Source of the DNA: JAWXCH01 sp034440595
Lineage (GTDB): Bacteria; Planctomycetota; Planctomycetia; Pirellulales; JALHPA01
Direction of reading: 5' to 3'
Length of the DNA: 7,861 nucleotides
NCBI GenBank assembly: GCA_034440595.1
Contig: JAWXCH010000066.1
Location: 1 to 7,861 of the forward strand
This document shows, piece after piece, positions 1 through 6,587 of this stretch. Positions within the stretch are counted from its first letter, which is position 1, and each line of letters begins with the position of its first letter. Both the position numbers and the translations under genes were made by a program. The notes under the pieces are model-generated. The model made no database searches. It worked only from the letters and a program-made list of their open reading frames with translations, and was not told the origin of the DNA.

Positions 1-2748
1 AGCCAACTCGGTCGGGAAACCCTTCTTCAGGAACTCGGCAGCCTGCGACTCCGAGAATTTGGCCTCCAGATGGAGTTGAGCCAACCGCTCGAGCGATTGG
101 ACTTCTTCCGGTTTAAGGTTGCGGTCGACGTTTCGCGGCTTCCAATCTTGTGTGGAGGACATGAGGAACGCAGTCACATCGGCGGCCGGATCGCTGGTCC
201 CGTCGGCCGACTTGATTGGCTCGAGGAACGTATTCGGCATGACGGTGCGCGAGTGATAGCGGTTGGGTTCGCGAACCCAACTGTAAAGCCACTTTGCACC
301 GTCAGGATTGCTGGACAGTTTGGCTCCCATGCGGGACAGGTCCGGTCCCTGGTTCGCTTTTCCAACTGGGAAATCGCTGTGCGTATGGCAGGCCAGGCAG
401 CCGCGGATCTCAAAGACCTTCTTGCCGCGTTCCGCCGAAGGTTCCATGGTGACCCCTTCCCAAGGTTTGACATACTCAAACGATTGGCTGGCACCTAGCA
501 GATAATTGGTGATAGCGCGGATTTCGATCGGCTCGAACTCCTCGGCCTGATGCAGGCCTTTGCCTTCCAGGTGATCCCATAGGCCAAAGAACCGAGGCAT
601 TTTCGTGGTTGGGCGGAAACGGTGCGGGTTCTCGATCCAGTCGTAAAGGAACTCAAAGCTGTCCTTGCTGGCGACAAATCGCAAGCTGGGGCCAACTTTG
701 CGCAGTGTACCCGGTGCCTCAACGTCCTTGAGCAGGGCGGCCAACTGCGACGCATTTGGCAGTAATTCTGACTTGCCGGTGCTCAGATTCTCCGAAACGA
801 TCTCTTGCAAATCGTGGCGTGCTTTTTCATCCTCGGGCTTTTGCGAGACGACCTTGGCCAGCTCGACCGCTTGTGGGCCGAGCGTGGAGAATTTTGGATC
901 GGCTAGCAGTTGTAAAGCAGCGGCAAAGTAGTTTGGCTCATTACGCAGGTCTGGCCCCACTCGCTTGTTCGGACCATCGTAACCGTTGATCTCGTGGCAG
1001 CCGTAGCAGCCATAGCTTTGGATTAAATCGTACCCCTTGGTCAGCTTGGGAGCCGGTGCTTCTGGAAACTTGGCGCTGGCGGCCAGCTCGGTCACTTCGT
1101 GGTGACATTTCAAGCAGCTTGATTCAACAAACCGCGTGGGCAGCATTGGCAGAATCCAGTGGTGGTTATTGAACCACCCAAGTTCCTGCGACCAGCGCGC
1201 AGCTTCGGTCGGCGAATCTGGTGAATGCGAGGCCCACTCGAAAGAGGTGGCACTCCCCTGCCCTTGATGGCAGATGGTGCAGCCGAATTTCCCCATGGGG
1301 TGAGGACTGAGCGACCCGACGAAAAGGTCAAGCCGCGGATGTGTACTGAATGGGTGCGGCAGGCCGCGTTGGACTTCGACAGAAAGTGGTTGTCCCCAGG
1401 TCGGGCTTTCTAGAAGTGCAACAAAAGCATCGGACTTGTCACGGATCGTTGCCTGGTTGACTGACTTTAGAATGTCTCCGCTGGCCAGGTTAGCCCGTGC
1501 CGCAAGGGTCTCAGGCAGAACGACGCTGATGGTTGCATTGCTCGCATGCAGCAGGCCCACTTCGGCCAATTGGAACCCATAGACTCGGCGGAGTTCATTG
1601 TTCAATCGCTCAAATTCTGAAGCATCTTCGGCAGCATCAGCCGAGACATCGCCCGATTGGGGTTGTTCGGACGGCGTGGCCAGTGTCAGGGTGAAGGTTT
1701 GCTGCTGCGGATAGCCAGGCTCAATGGCCGATCCAGGGGCGGTCTTGTCCATCGCCTGATGGCAAGTGTTGCAGCGGTCAAAGCGTGCCACATCGCGGAA
1801 GTTGTTGTTCAGCGTTAACTGCGGTAGCCAGATCTGATCGATACGTAGTGGACTACCAAAGGCGTCGATAATCGGCAGCTCGAGAATCCGTTTGCCAAAC
1901 CGTGGTTGCCGGTCAAGCAGCGCAGCATGCAGTTGCTCCAGCTTCGTCCGATGGTCGGCCAATTCCTTGGCGGCTGCGTCTTCGGGCGCGGTGACTTTCT
2001 TGAATAGCCGCTCGAGTGTTTCACGATGCAACTTGGCAGTTTGGTAATCGGCGATCAGACCTTTTTTCGGAACGGCCTTCGGATCGGCAACGGCGGGGCT
2101 GCTAGTATCGGCCGGTTTGGCCGCCGGTGGTCCTTCCAGTCGTTGTTGAATTTCGTCAAACTTCTTCCGCTTCTTCTCAAGCTCTGCTTCGGCTCGAGGG
2201 TCACTGGAATCGCCGTGAGAAATGGCGATTTCGATTTTAGCGCGTGCCTCGTCCAGACCAGCACGAGTCACCTTCACATCGTTGGCCAGATTCGTTTCGC
2301 GATAACGACTGCGCTGCACGATATCCTTCATGCGCTTTAGCATCGTGATCCGGCGATTTTTTTGAGCCTCATCCAGCGTGCCTGTCGCTGGCATGTCAAC
2401 TAGATCTTTCTTCAGATCCTCGACTGCTTCCCTGTCCTCCTCGGCCTTTGCTGCGACGGCCACAAACTCGTTGGCCACGGTCAAGTCCGGCGGCTGAACT
2501 TTTGTGGCTTCGACTTGATCCTGGAGAAACTGAAGTCGTTTGGCATAGTCGGCCGAGTCCTGCTCATCGATTCGTGACTGTGCAGTCCAGGCTTCAACCG
2601 TTTGAAATTTGCGCTGAGAATCTTTCCATGGCCGATTGTGATCGACGGCCATCATCCAGATTGTCGTGACCAGCATGACGATGCTGGAAACGGCAAACAG
2701 AATGTGCAGCAACCGGATGTTTCGCCAGTTTTGTTCTGTAGCAGGCAT
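1..2748 (-). CDS. Membrane-anchored multihaem cytochrome c with PDZ domain, complex III cytochrome c subunit (3' end beyond window)
   Basis: The frame is open for 916 codons from ATG at 2748 to the window edge; an in-frame TAA lies two codons upstream. It probably carries electrons from the Rieske protein to periplasmic acceptors, replacing cytochrome c1 or f (inference from operon position). Residues 13-35 form one membrane anchor. Residues about 45-285 are charged and probably coiled coil, broken by a Pro/Ala linker at about 205-230. Five CXXCH haem sites follow: CNTCH 326, CTICH 490, CLKCH 545, CYGCH 581 and CLACH 784. A PDZ-like domain (about 391-462, with A.L.SGDIL..VN) lies between haems 1 and 2. 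Haems 4 and 5 each precede a likely distal Met in an MP motif (M717, M837), as in class I cytochrome c domains. Haems 1-3 lack an obvious Met; His pairs H529/H530 and H549/H550 are possible ligands. The start has only a weak ribosome site (TTAGAG). It lies 69 bp after the subunit-IV gene. More haems may follow outside the window. Confidence 0.9.
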   Translation of the reverse strand, partial: MPATEQNWRNIRLLHILFAVSSIVMLVTTIWMMAVDHNRPWKDSQRKFQTVEAWTAQSRIDEQDSADYAKRLQFLQDQVEATKVQPPDLTVANEFVAVAAKAEEDREAVEDLKKDLVDMPATGTLDEAQKNRRITMLKRMKDIVQRSRYRETNLANDVKVTRAGLDEARAKIEIAISHGDSSDPRAEAELEKKRKKFDEIQQRLEGPPAAKPADTSSPAVADPKAVPKKGLIADYQTAKLHRETLERLFKKVTAPEDAAAKELADHRTKLEQLHAALLDRQPRFGKRILELPIIDAFGSPLRIDQIWLPQLTLNNNFRDVARFDRCNTCHQAMDKTAPGSAIEPGYPQQQTFTLTLATPSEQPQSGDVSADAAEDASEFERLNNELRRVYGFQLAEVGLLHASNATISVVLPETLAARANLASGDILKSVNQATIRDKSDAFVALLESPTWGQPLSVEVQRGLPHPFSTHPRLDLFVGSLSPHPMGKFGCTICHQGQGSATSFEWASHSPDSPTEAARWSQELGWFNNHHWILPMLPTRFVESSCLKCHHEVTELAASAKFPEAPAPKLTKGYDLIQSYGCYGCHEINGYDGPNKRVGPDLRNEPNYFAAALQLLADPKFSTLGPQAVELAKVVSQKPEDEKARHDLQEIVSENLSTGKSELLPNASQLAALLKDVEAPGTLRKVGPSLRFVASKDSFEFLYDWIENPHRFRPTTKMPRFFGLWDHLEGKGLHQAEEFEPIEIRAITNYLLGASQSFEYVKPWEGVTMEPSAERGKKVFEIRGCLACHTHSDFPVGKANQGPDLSRMGAKLSSNPDGAKWLYSWVREPNRYHSRTVMPNTFLEPIKSADGTSDPAADVTAFLMSSTQDWKPRNVDRNLKPEEVQSLERLAQLHLEAKFSESQAAEFLKKGFPTELA

Positions 2749-2817
2749 ATTTTAATTGGCTCTAACGAACGGCACGGATCATGAACGGGCAGACGGACGT
2801 TTACTTTGTCACGACTC

Positions 2818-4191
2818 TCAGAAATTGAGGAAGTACTCTGGAATGCTGATGATGTATTTCAAATTGAATATCCAGCGCAACAACATTTTCAGTGGTAGTG
2901 AAAGCATGAACAGCAGCAAATTGGCCATGATCATGTAGCGGATGAAGCCCATCTGTGCAAAAAACTTGCGGAAGATTGTGGTCGCCATTAGCGGCGGCAA
3001 AATGATGAAGTAAGCCAGTGTCAGCACAATTCCCACCGACTCGCGCCACAGGATGTATCCAAACTGAGTCAGCGCATCGGCACCGACCGGAGATTTTGGC
3101 AATCCAACCCCTAAAAATTTGATCCAGAAAAATTCCGACAAGTCTTTATTGCTGAGCTGTTCGACCTTATGCGCATCCCATTGCTCAAACGGGCCGAAAA
3201 AGTTCCAGTTTGGACCGCGCAAGAACGTGCCCAGGATGATCAGCGTGATCCACATTTCCAAAAAGCCGAACTGAAAAATGATGTAACTGAACTTGCGTTG
3301 AGAGATCGTGTAGTAACCGTTCCCCTTGGGATTGAAATCAATAAACGGAATGGCCATCAGCCCAAACACAATCAAGCTGGGCAGCACGACACCGGCATAC
3401 CAGGGATCGTAGTAGACCAGCATCTCCTGCAAACCGAGAAAGTACCACGGTGCCTTCGATGGATTGGGGGTCTTCACACTGCTGGCCGGTTCTTCTAAGG
3501 GAGCCTGTAGCGAAATGGCCCAGAACAGCAAAAACGCGGTGAGCGCGATCATGCAGATCAGCTCGGTGTAAACCAAATCAGGCCAGACGAGGATTTTTTC
3601 GTCATCCAGTTTTTCCGTCGGCGGGAGGCCTTGTGCGATGCGTTCGTCGTTCTCAACAGCTTTGGCTGTGGCCAGCCAAGTGAAGTACCCGAGCAAAAAG
3701 ACGAGACCGACAATCGGTACGTTGTCGGGCTTGGTGACAATGGCCGCGAAGTCCTCATTGGCCAGCGCCAGCGCCATCGCAAAACAGGTCAGGTTCAGCA
3801 GCGCCCAGGCAACATCCGGTTTGACGAAAAATCGTCGGAAAACGTAGAGAATCACCAGGATTGCTGTGGTGCCAACACTGTACATGACAGGGCCGGTCAA
3901 ATTATTGACGGTATCGGTGAAGAATTTAGGAAAGGCGGGCACCCAATTTGGATAGGTGCTCATGGCCAACGGCGCGAGGATCATGTACAGACCGGCGACG
4001 GCGACCCAAACCAGCGCACGGGAGTTATCGTGTTTTTGCTGCCACCAGTAATAGGCAGCGGTAGCGTTCATGAGCGCCAGGAGGATATAGAATCCACCCA
4101 GAAATCCGCCGACTCGGATCAGGTGTGCCTCTAGTCCACCGGCCGAAGCGAGCAGCGGCGCGAGAATGTCGAAGCCGTAACTACCGTGCAT
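2818..4191 (-). CDS. Cytochrome b C-terminal half (subunit-IV-like) with extra N- and C-terminal membrane segments
   Basis: 457 residues, far longer than the roughly 160 of b6f subunit IV (PetD). The recognisable subunit-IV core starts near residue 200 (LVWPDLVYTE) and includes helices at about 208-228, 266-286 and 308-324. The Qo-site motif is APWY at 247-250, within KAPWYFLGLQEMLVYYDPW, instead of PEWY. Before the core are about five extra hydrophobic segments (about 30-50, 60-77, 100-118, 126-143, 157-175) and a charged loop (180-200). After it are about two more (380-402 and 417-439). Together with the upstream b6-like protein it should form the quinol-oxidation site and the membrane core of complex III. 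The split of cytochrome b into two genes is the b6f and Firmicutes type of arrangement. It lies 82 bp after the cytochrome b gene, in the same operon. No clear Shine-Dalgarno sequence precedes the ATG. The role of the extra N-terminal domain is unknown; it has no haem-binding motif that I can see. Confidence 0.9.
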   Translation of the reverse strand: MHGSYGFDILAPLLASAGGLEAHLIRVGGFLGGFYILLALMNATAAYYWWQQKHDNSRALVWVAVAGLYMILAPLAMSTYPNWVPAFPKFFTDTVNNLTGPVMYSVGTTAILVILYVFRRFFVKPDVAWALLNLTCFAMALALANEDFAAIVTKPDNVPIVGLVFLLGYFTWLATAKAVENDERIAQGLPPTEKLDDEKILVWPDLVYTELICMIALTAFLLFWAISLQAPLEEPASSVKTPNPSKAPWYFLGLQEMLVYYDPWYAGVVLPSLIVFGLMAIPFIDFNPKGNGYYTISQRKFSYIIFQFGFLEMWITLIILGTFLRGPNWNFFGPFEQWDAHKVEQLSNKDLSEFFWIKFLGVGLPKSPVGADALTQFGYILWRESVGIVLTLAYFIILPPLMATTIFRKFFAQMGFIRYMIMANLLLFMLSLPLKMLLRWIFNLKYIISIPEYFLNF

Positions 4192-4253
4192 GGATCAATT
4201 TGCTTTCAAAGAAACAGTATCTTTTAAATTCTCGACAGCACGCCAGAACACAA

Positions 4254-4287
4254 CTACAGCGGGCCACAGGTGCCTACAGCGGACCAC
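4254..4287. repeat. Near-perfect 14-bp direct repeat spanning the cytochrome b stop codon
   Basis: CTACAGCGGGCCAC (4254-4267) and CTACAGCGGACCAC (4274-4287) differ at one base and are offset by 20 bp. On the minus strand the first-transcribed copy ends the cytochrome b frame (GPL then TAG), and the second lies just after the stop. It looks like a small local duplication without coding consequence. Confidence 0.5.
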
Positions 4288-5047
4288 TGATGCCGCCATC
4301 TTTGCGAACTCGCCAAAAGTGAATCGCCAATAGCAATGCCACGGCCAACGGAATGGCCACGCAGTGCAAAACGTAAAATCGGTTGAGTGTCTCTTCACCG
4401 ACGAACCTTGCACCCAGCAGCCCAAATCGTGCGTCCGACGCGCTGGTGATCATGTCGCGTCCGCCGAGGGACAGCAACTGCTGACCGGGGCCTTCGTGAC
4501 CAAGCAGCGGCGTGGCACGTGCCATGTTCGAACCGACGGTGATAGCCCAGATCGCCAACTGATCCCAAGGGAGCAGATAACCAGTAAACGAAAGCAGCAG
4601 CGTCAAGAGCAGCAAAATCACACCGACAACCCAGTTGAATTCGCGCGGCGGCTTGTAGCTGCCGGTTAAAAACACGCGGTACATATGCAGCCAGACCGTG
4701 ATGACCATCGCGTGTGCCCCCCAGCGATGCAACTCGCGCAATATCCCCAAGCTCACCGTATCGCGCAGGCTGAGAATGTCGTTGAACGCCCATTCCAAGG
4801 TCGGGCGATAGTAGAACATCAGCAGTACGCCGGTCACCGTCTCGACCAAAAACAGGAAGAAAGTGATTCCACCCATGCACCAAGTGTAACTGAGGGCGAT
4901 ACCTTGCTTCTTGATGGAAACGGGGTGCAAATGGAGAAAGAAATTCGTCAACATGACCACAATCCGATTGCGCCGATCCAGCGGCATCGGATGTCGGAAG
5001 ATACTCTTCCAAACTTGAGAATTACGAATCGTATCGCCTAGTGACAT
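4274..5047 (-). CDS. petB: Cytochrome b6-like subunit (N-terminal cytochrome b) of complex III
   Basis: 257 residues with four membrane helices (about 54-80, 108-128, 137-158 and 226-245). It binds the two b haems that carry electrons across the membrane. Visible ligands are H107 and H121 on the second helix (RELHRWGAH and WLHMYRVF) and H228 and H243 on the fourth (VLHCVAI and AIHFWRVRKDGG). The second pair is 15 residues apart, the spacing of b6 proteins; mitochondrial-type cytochrome b has 14. C57 in YTWCMGGIT aligns with Cys35 of b6 (FYCLGGIT), which covalently attaches the extra haem ci at the Qi site. FYYRPTLEWAF and GYLLPWDQLAIWA are further b6-like signatures. The symbol is by analogy with b6f; genome annotations may call it qcrB. 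The gene sits 117 bp after the Rieske gene and is completed by the subunit-IV gene downstream. No convincing Shine-Dalgarno sequence is visible, so the exact start is less certain than the gene. Confidence 0.95.
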   Translation of the reverse strand: MSLGDTIRNSQVWKSIFRHPMPLDRRNRIVVMLTNFFLHLHPVSIKKQGIALSYTWCMGGITFFLFLVETVTGVLLMFYYRPTLEWAFNDILSLRDTVSLGILRELHRWGAHAMVITVWLHMYRVFLTGSYKPPREFNWVVGVILLLLTLLLSFTGYLLPWDQLAIWAITVGSNMARATPLLGHEGPGQQLLSLGGRDMITSASDARFGLLGARFVGEETLNRFYVLHCVAIPLAVALLLAIHFWRVRKDGGISGPL

Positions 5048-5164
5048 GCTATTGGGCTATCTGCAAAGGAAAAGAATCGATGATCGTTTCTGGTTCGCCT
5101 CTCGGACAACACTGCGGACTCTGTTGCAACACACGTGAAACTCTTGCCTGGTTTCATTTAAAAC

Positions 5165-6229
5165 TCAAGCCAGAACAAAGGAGGCAGGGTCGTTCCACTG
5201 CCCTAGTTCCTCCTGGAACATTCGGCTCTTGTCGATTTCGATCTGGCCATCGTCCCCTACCAGGATCGCGTAACGCTCCAACGGGCGCGGGGCCGGACCT
5301 TCAAAGTTGATACCGTCCTTGTAAAAGCCGCTGCCGTGGCAAGGGCACTTGAATTTCTGCTCCCCTTCGAGCCAGTTCGGTGTGCAACCGAGATGCGTGC
5401 AAACCGTACGCAATGCATAAATCTGCCGTTGTCCGGCGTACTCGTTGTTGACCACCCAAACGCCAAACTGTGCGACGAATTTGGTTTCAACCTGGCCCGG
5501 CGCAAAGTTTGTTGGAAAGCCGACTTTGAAGCGACTAGGGGGTTCCGTCAGAATGTTGGGGAACATGAACCGCGCCATTGCCAGCGTCCAGACCCCGCCG
5601 GTTGCCGCCATTGTGGTGTTGCCAATAGCGAATGCGGACCCAATAAGCACGGCGGGAATGGCCGCCATCGCTGCCATGAACCCGCGTCGCTCTTCGACGA
5701 CTGGCTCCTTGGGGCGTGGCTTGGCATATTCTGGCTTGGCCGGCATCGGAGGAGCAGCCAGACGGGCCTTGGCCACTGCAACTGCTTCCTTGCCTTCTTT
5801 GGACTGGGACGCTGCCTCTGCCTTGGTAATTGGACCGGGCTTTGCTCCGCGTGCCGCACCAAGAATACTGGCCGTATCACGCACTGCCGTTTCGGCTGCG
5901 GCCGGTTTGGCTTTTTCTGCGGCGGGCTTGGCGGCCGGTTTCGCTGCTGGCTTATCTTTAGCAACCGGTTTGACAGGGGCCGCAGGTTCTGGCGCTGCGC
6001 CACCTTTTGCTGCGCGCGCCGCGGCAAGCATCTCTTGCACGCTTGGGCGTGCGCCCCCTGCTGCCGGTTTTGCAGGTGCCACGCTTTTCTTCGACGGTGG
6101 TGCTTCAGAGGCTGCCTGAGCCTCAGATGCTGGTTCAGCGGATGCAGCCTCGGCAGCGGCAGCTTCCTTCTGCTTCCGAGCGGCGGCTAGGATCTCTTGC
6201 ACTGAAAGCTTTTTTTGTTCATCTGCCAT
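5165..6229 (-). CDS. petC: Rieske iron-sulfur protein of complex III with long Ala/Pro/Lys-rich N-terminal extension
   Basis: 354 residues. The C-terminal half (about 225-354) is a Rieske domain holding a 2Fe-2S cluster that takes the first electron from quinol. Cluster ligands are C277 and H279 in CTHLGC and C295 and H298 in CPCHGSGF; C282 and C297 form the expected disulfide, and GPAPRPL (311-317) is the Pro loop. A twin-arginine motif (RRGFM, 181-185) leads into the membrane helix (about 184-203), as expected for an uncleaved Tat-exported Rieske anchor. Residues 1-180 are unusual: low complexity, rich in Ala, Pro and Lys, predicted cytosolic, with related motifs SVQEILAAAR (9-18), SVQEMLAAAR (63-72) and TASILGAAR (119-127). 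F302 replaces the Tyr of typical high-potential clusters. A good ribosome site (GGTGAG, 8 nt upstream) supports the start. It is the first gene of the operon. The symbol follows b6f usage; qcrA would be equally valid. Confidence 0.95.
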   Translation of the reverse strand: MADEQKKLSVQEILAAARKQKEAAAAEAASAEPASEAQAASEAPPSKKSVAPAKPAAGGARPSVQEMLAAARAAKGGAAPEPAAPVKPVAKDKPAAKPAAKPAAEKAKPAAAETAVRDTASILGAARGAKPGPITKAEAASQSKEGKEAVAVAKARLAAPPMPAKPEYAKPRPKEPVVEERRGFMAAMAAIPAVLIGSAFAIGNTTMAATGGVWTLAMARFMFPNILTEPPSRFKVGFPTNFAPGQVETKFVAQFGVWVVNNEYAGQRQIYALRTVCTHLGCTPNWLEGEQKFKCPCHGSGFYKDGINFEGPAPRPLERYAILVGDDGQIEIDKSRMFQEELGQWNDPASFVLA

Positions 6230-6430
6230 GGCGGTATCTCACCGGCCTGACACACACTTTCCTGGTCACTCACCCACATTGCTTGGACGCACCAAATTGA
6301 GACGCGGTAACTAGGCATCCATCGTGGATCTACCAATCACCTACATCACCTATTGGCGAACTTACCGAGCCTTTGGCCGCCATCAAGGTGCAGCCACATC
6401 GCTCTTGAATTCGCATCACCCGCTTCATAG

Positions 6431-6462
6431 GGCCGCCACTCTAAACCGTTACACTGGCGGCC
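6431..6462. repeat. 8-bp GC-rich inverted repeat in the complex III leader
   Basis: GGCCGCCA (6431-6438) and TGGCGGCC (6455-6462) are exact reverse complements separated by 16 nt. In the predicted minus-strand transcript this would fold about 90-120 nt from the 5' end as a strong stem in the long leader. No T-run follows on either strand, so termination is unlikely. Confidence 0.45.
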
Positions 6463-6527
6463 TTAGAAACAACTTCCCCCTCTCCCTCGCTGAAAATCCC
6501 AGATATGCTAGCAGCGAACGAAGGCGA

Positions 6528-6547
6528 TTTGTGACAATTTTCACAAA
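6528..6547. promoter_or_regulatory. Rex-like (or CRP-like) operator palindrome
   Basis: The 18-bp core TTGTGACAATTTTCACAA (6529-6546) fits the Rex operator TTGTGAA-N4-TTCACAA with one mismatch in the left half-site. The outer 7-bp arms TTTGTGA and TCACAAA are perfect inverted repeats 6 bp apart. The core also matches TGTGA-N6-TCACA, the CRP pattern. Rex senses the NADH/NAD+ ratio and represses respiratory genes in other bacteria, which suits the adjacent complex III operon. The site falls at about +3 to +22 of the predicted minus-strand transcript, a position typical of repression. The palindrome is seen directly; which protein binds is inference. Confidence 0.6.
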
Positions 6548-6566
6548 CACAGCCTTAGTTTAGAAT
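6538..6566 (+). promoter_or_regulatory. Possible rightward promoter overlapping the operator
   Basis: On the plus strand TTTTCA (6538-6543) and TAGAAT (6561-6566, five of six consensus positions) are 17 bp apart. Its -35 box lies inside the palindromic operator, so a bound repressor would block it. It would give purD a leader of about 285 nt. It overlaps the leftward promoter face to face, and one of the two may be chance. Confidence 0.25.
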
Positions 6567-6586
6567 GATTCTTAACTACTTGTCAA
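6557..6586 (-). promoter_or_regulatory. Predicted sigma-70-type promoter for the complex III operon
   Basis: Read on the minus strand, a perfect TTGACA box (6586-6581) is followed after 18 bp by TAAACT (6562-6557), which matches four of six TATAAT positions. Transcription would start near 6550, giving a leader of about 320 nt before the Rieske ATG at 6229. The operator palindrome lies immediately downstream. Planctomycete promoter consensus is poorly defined, so this is a sequence-only prediction. Confidence 0.45.
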
Positions 6587-6587
6587 T

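Noticed and set aside
3631..4134. 167-codon plus-strand frame opposite the subunit-IV gene
   Set aside because: Antisense shadow with a hydrophilic, featureless translation; the opposite frame has coherent membrane helices.
4395..5012. 205-codon minus-strand frame inside the cytochrome b gene
   Set aside because: It is a shifted-frame shadow of the cytochrome b gene, which has all haem ligands in its own frame.
5136..5156. TGAAAC/GTTTCA inverted repeat after the Rieske gene as a terminator
   Set aside because: The stem is only 6 bp and AT-rich, with no T-run on the minus strand; it would not end transcription before cytochrome b.
5336..6190. Long open frames on the plus strand opposite the Rieske gene (284 and 224 codons)
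   Set aside because: They are antisense to a clear Rieske gene. They arise because its Ala/Pro/Lys-rich codons are GC-rich and avoid stops; their translations are Cys/Arg- or Ala-biased without domains or ribosome sites.
6324..6563. 79-codon plus-strand frame in the intergenic region
   Set aside because: No ribosome site or recognisable domain, and it runs across the operator and promoter elements; treated as chance.
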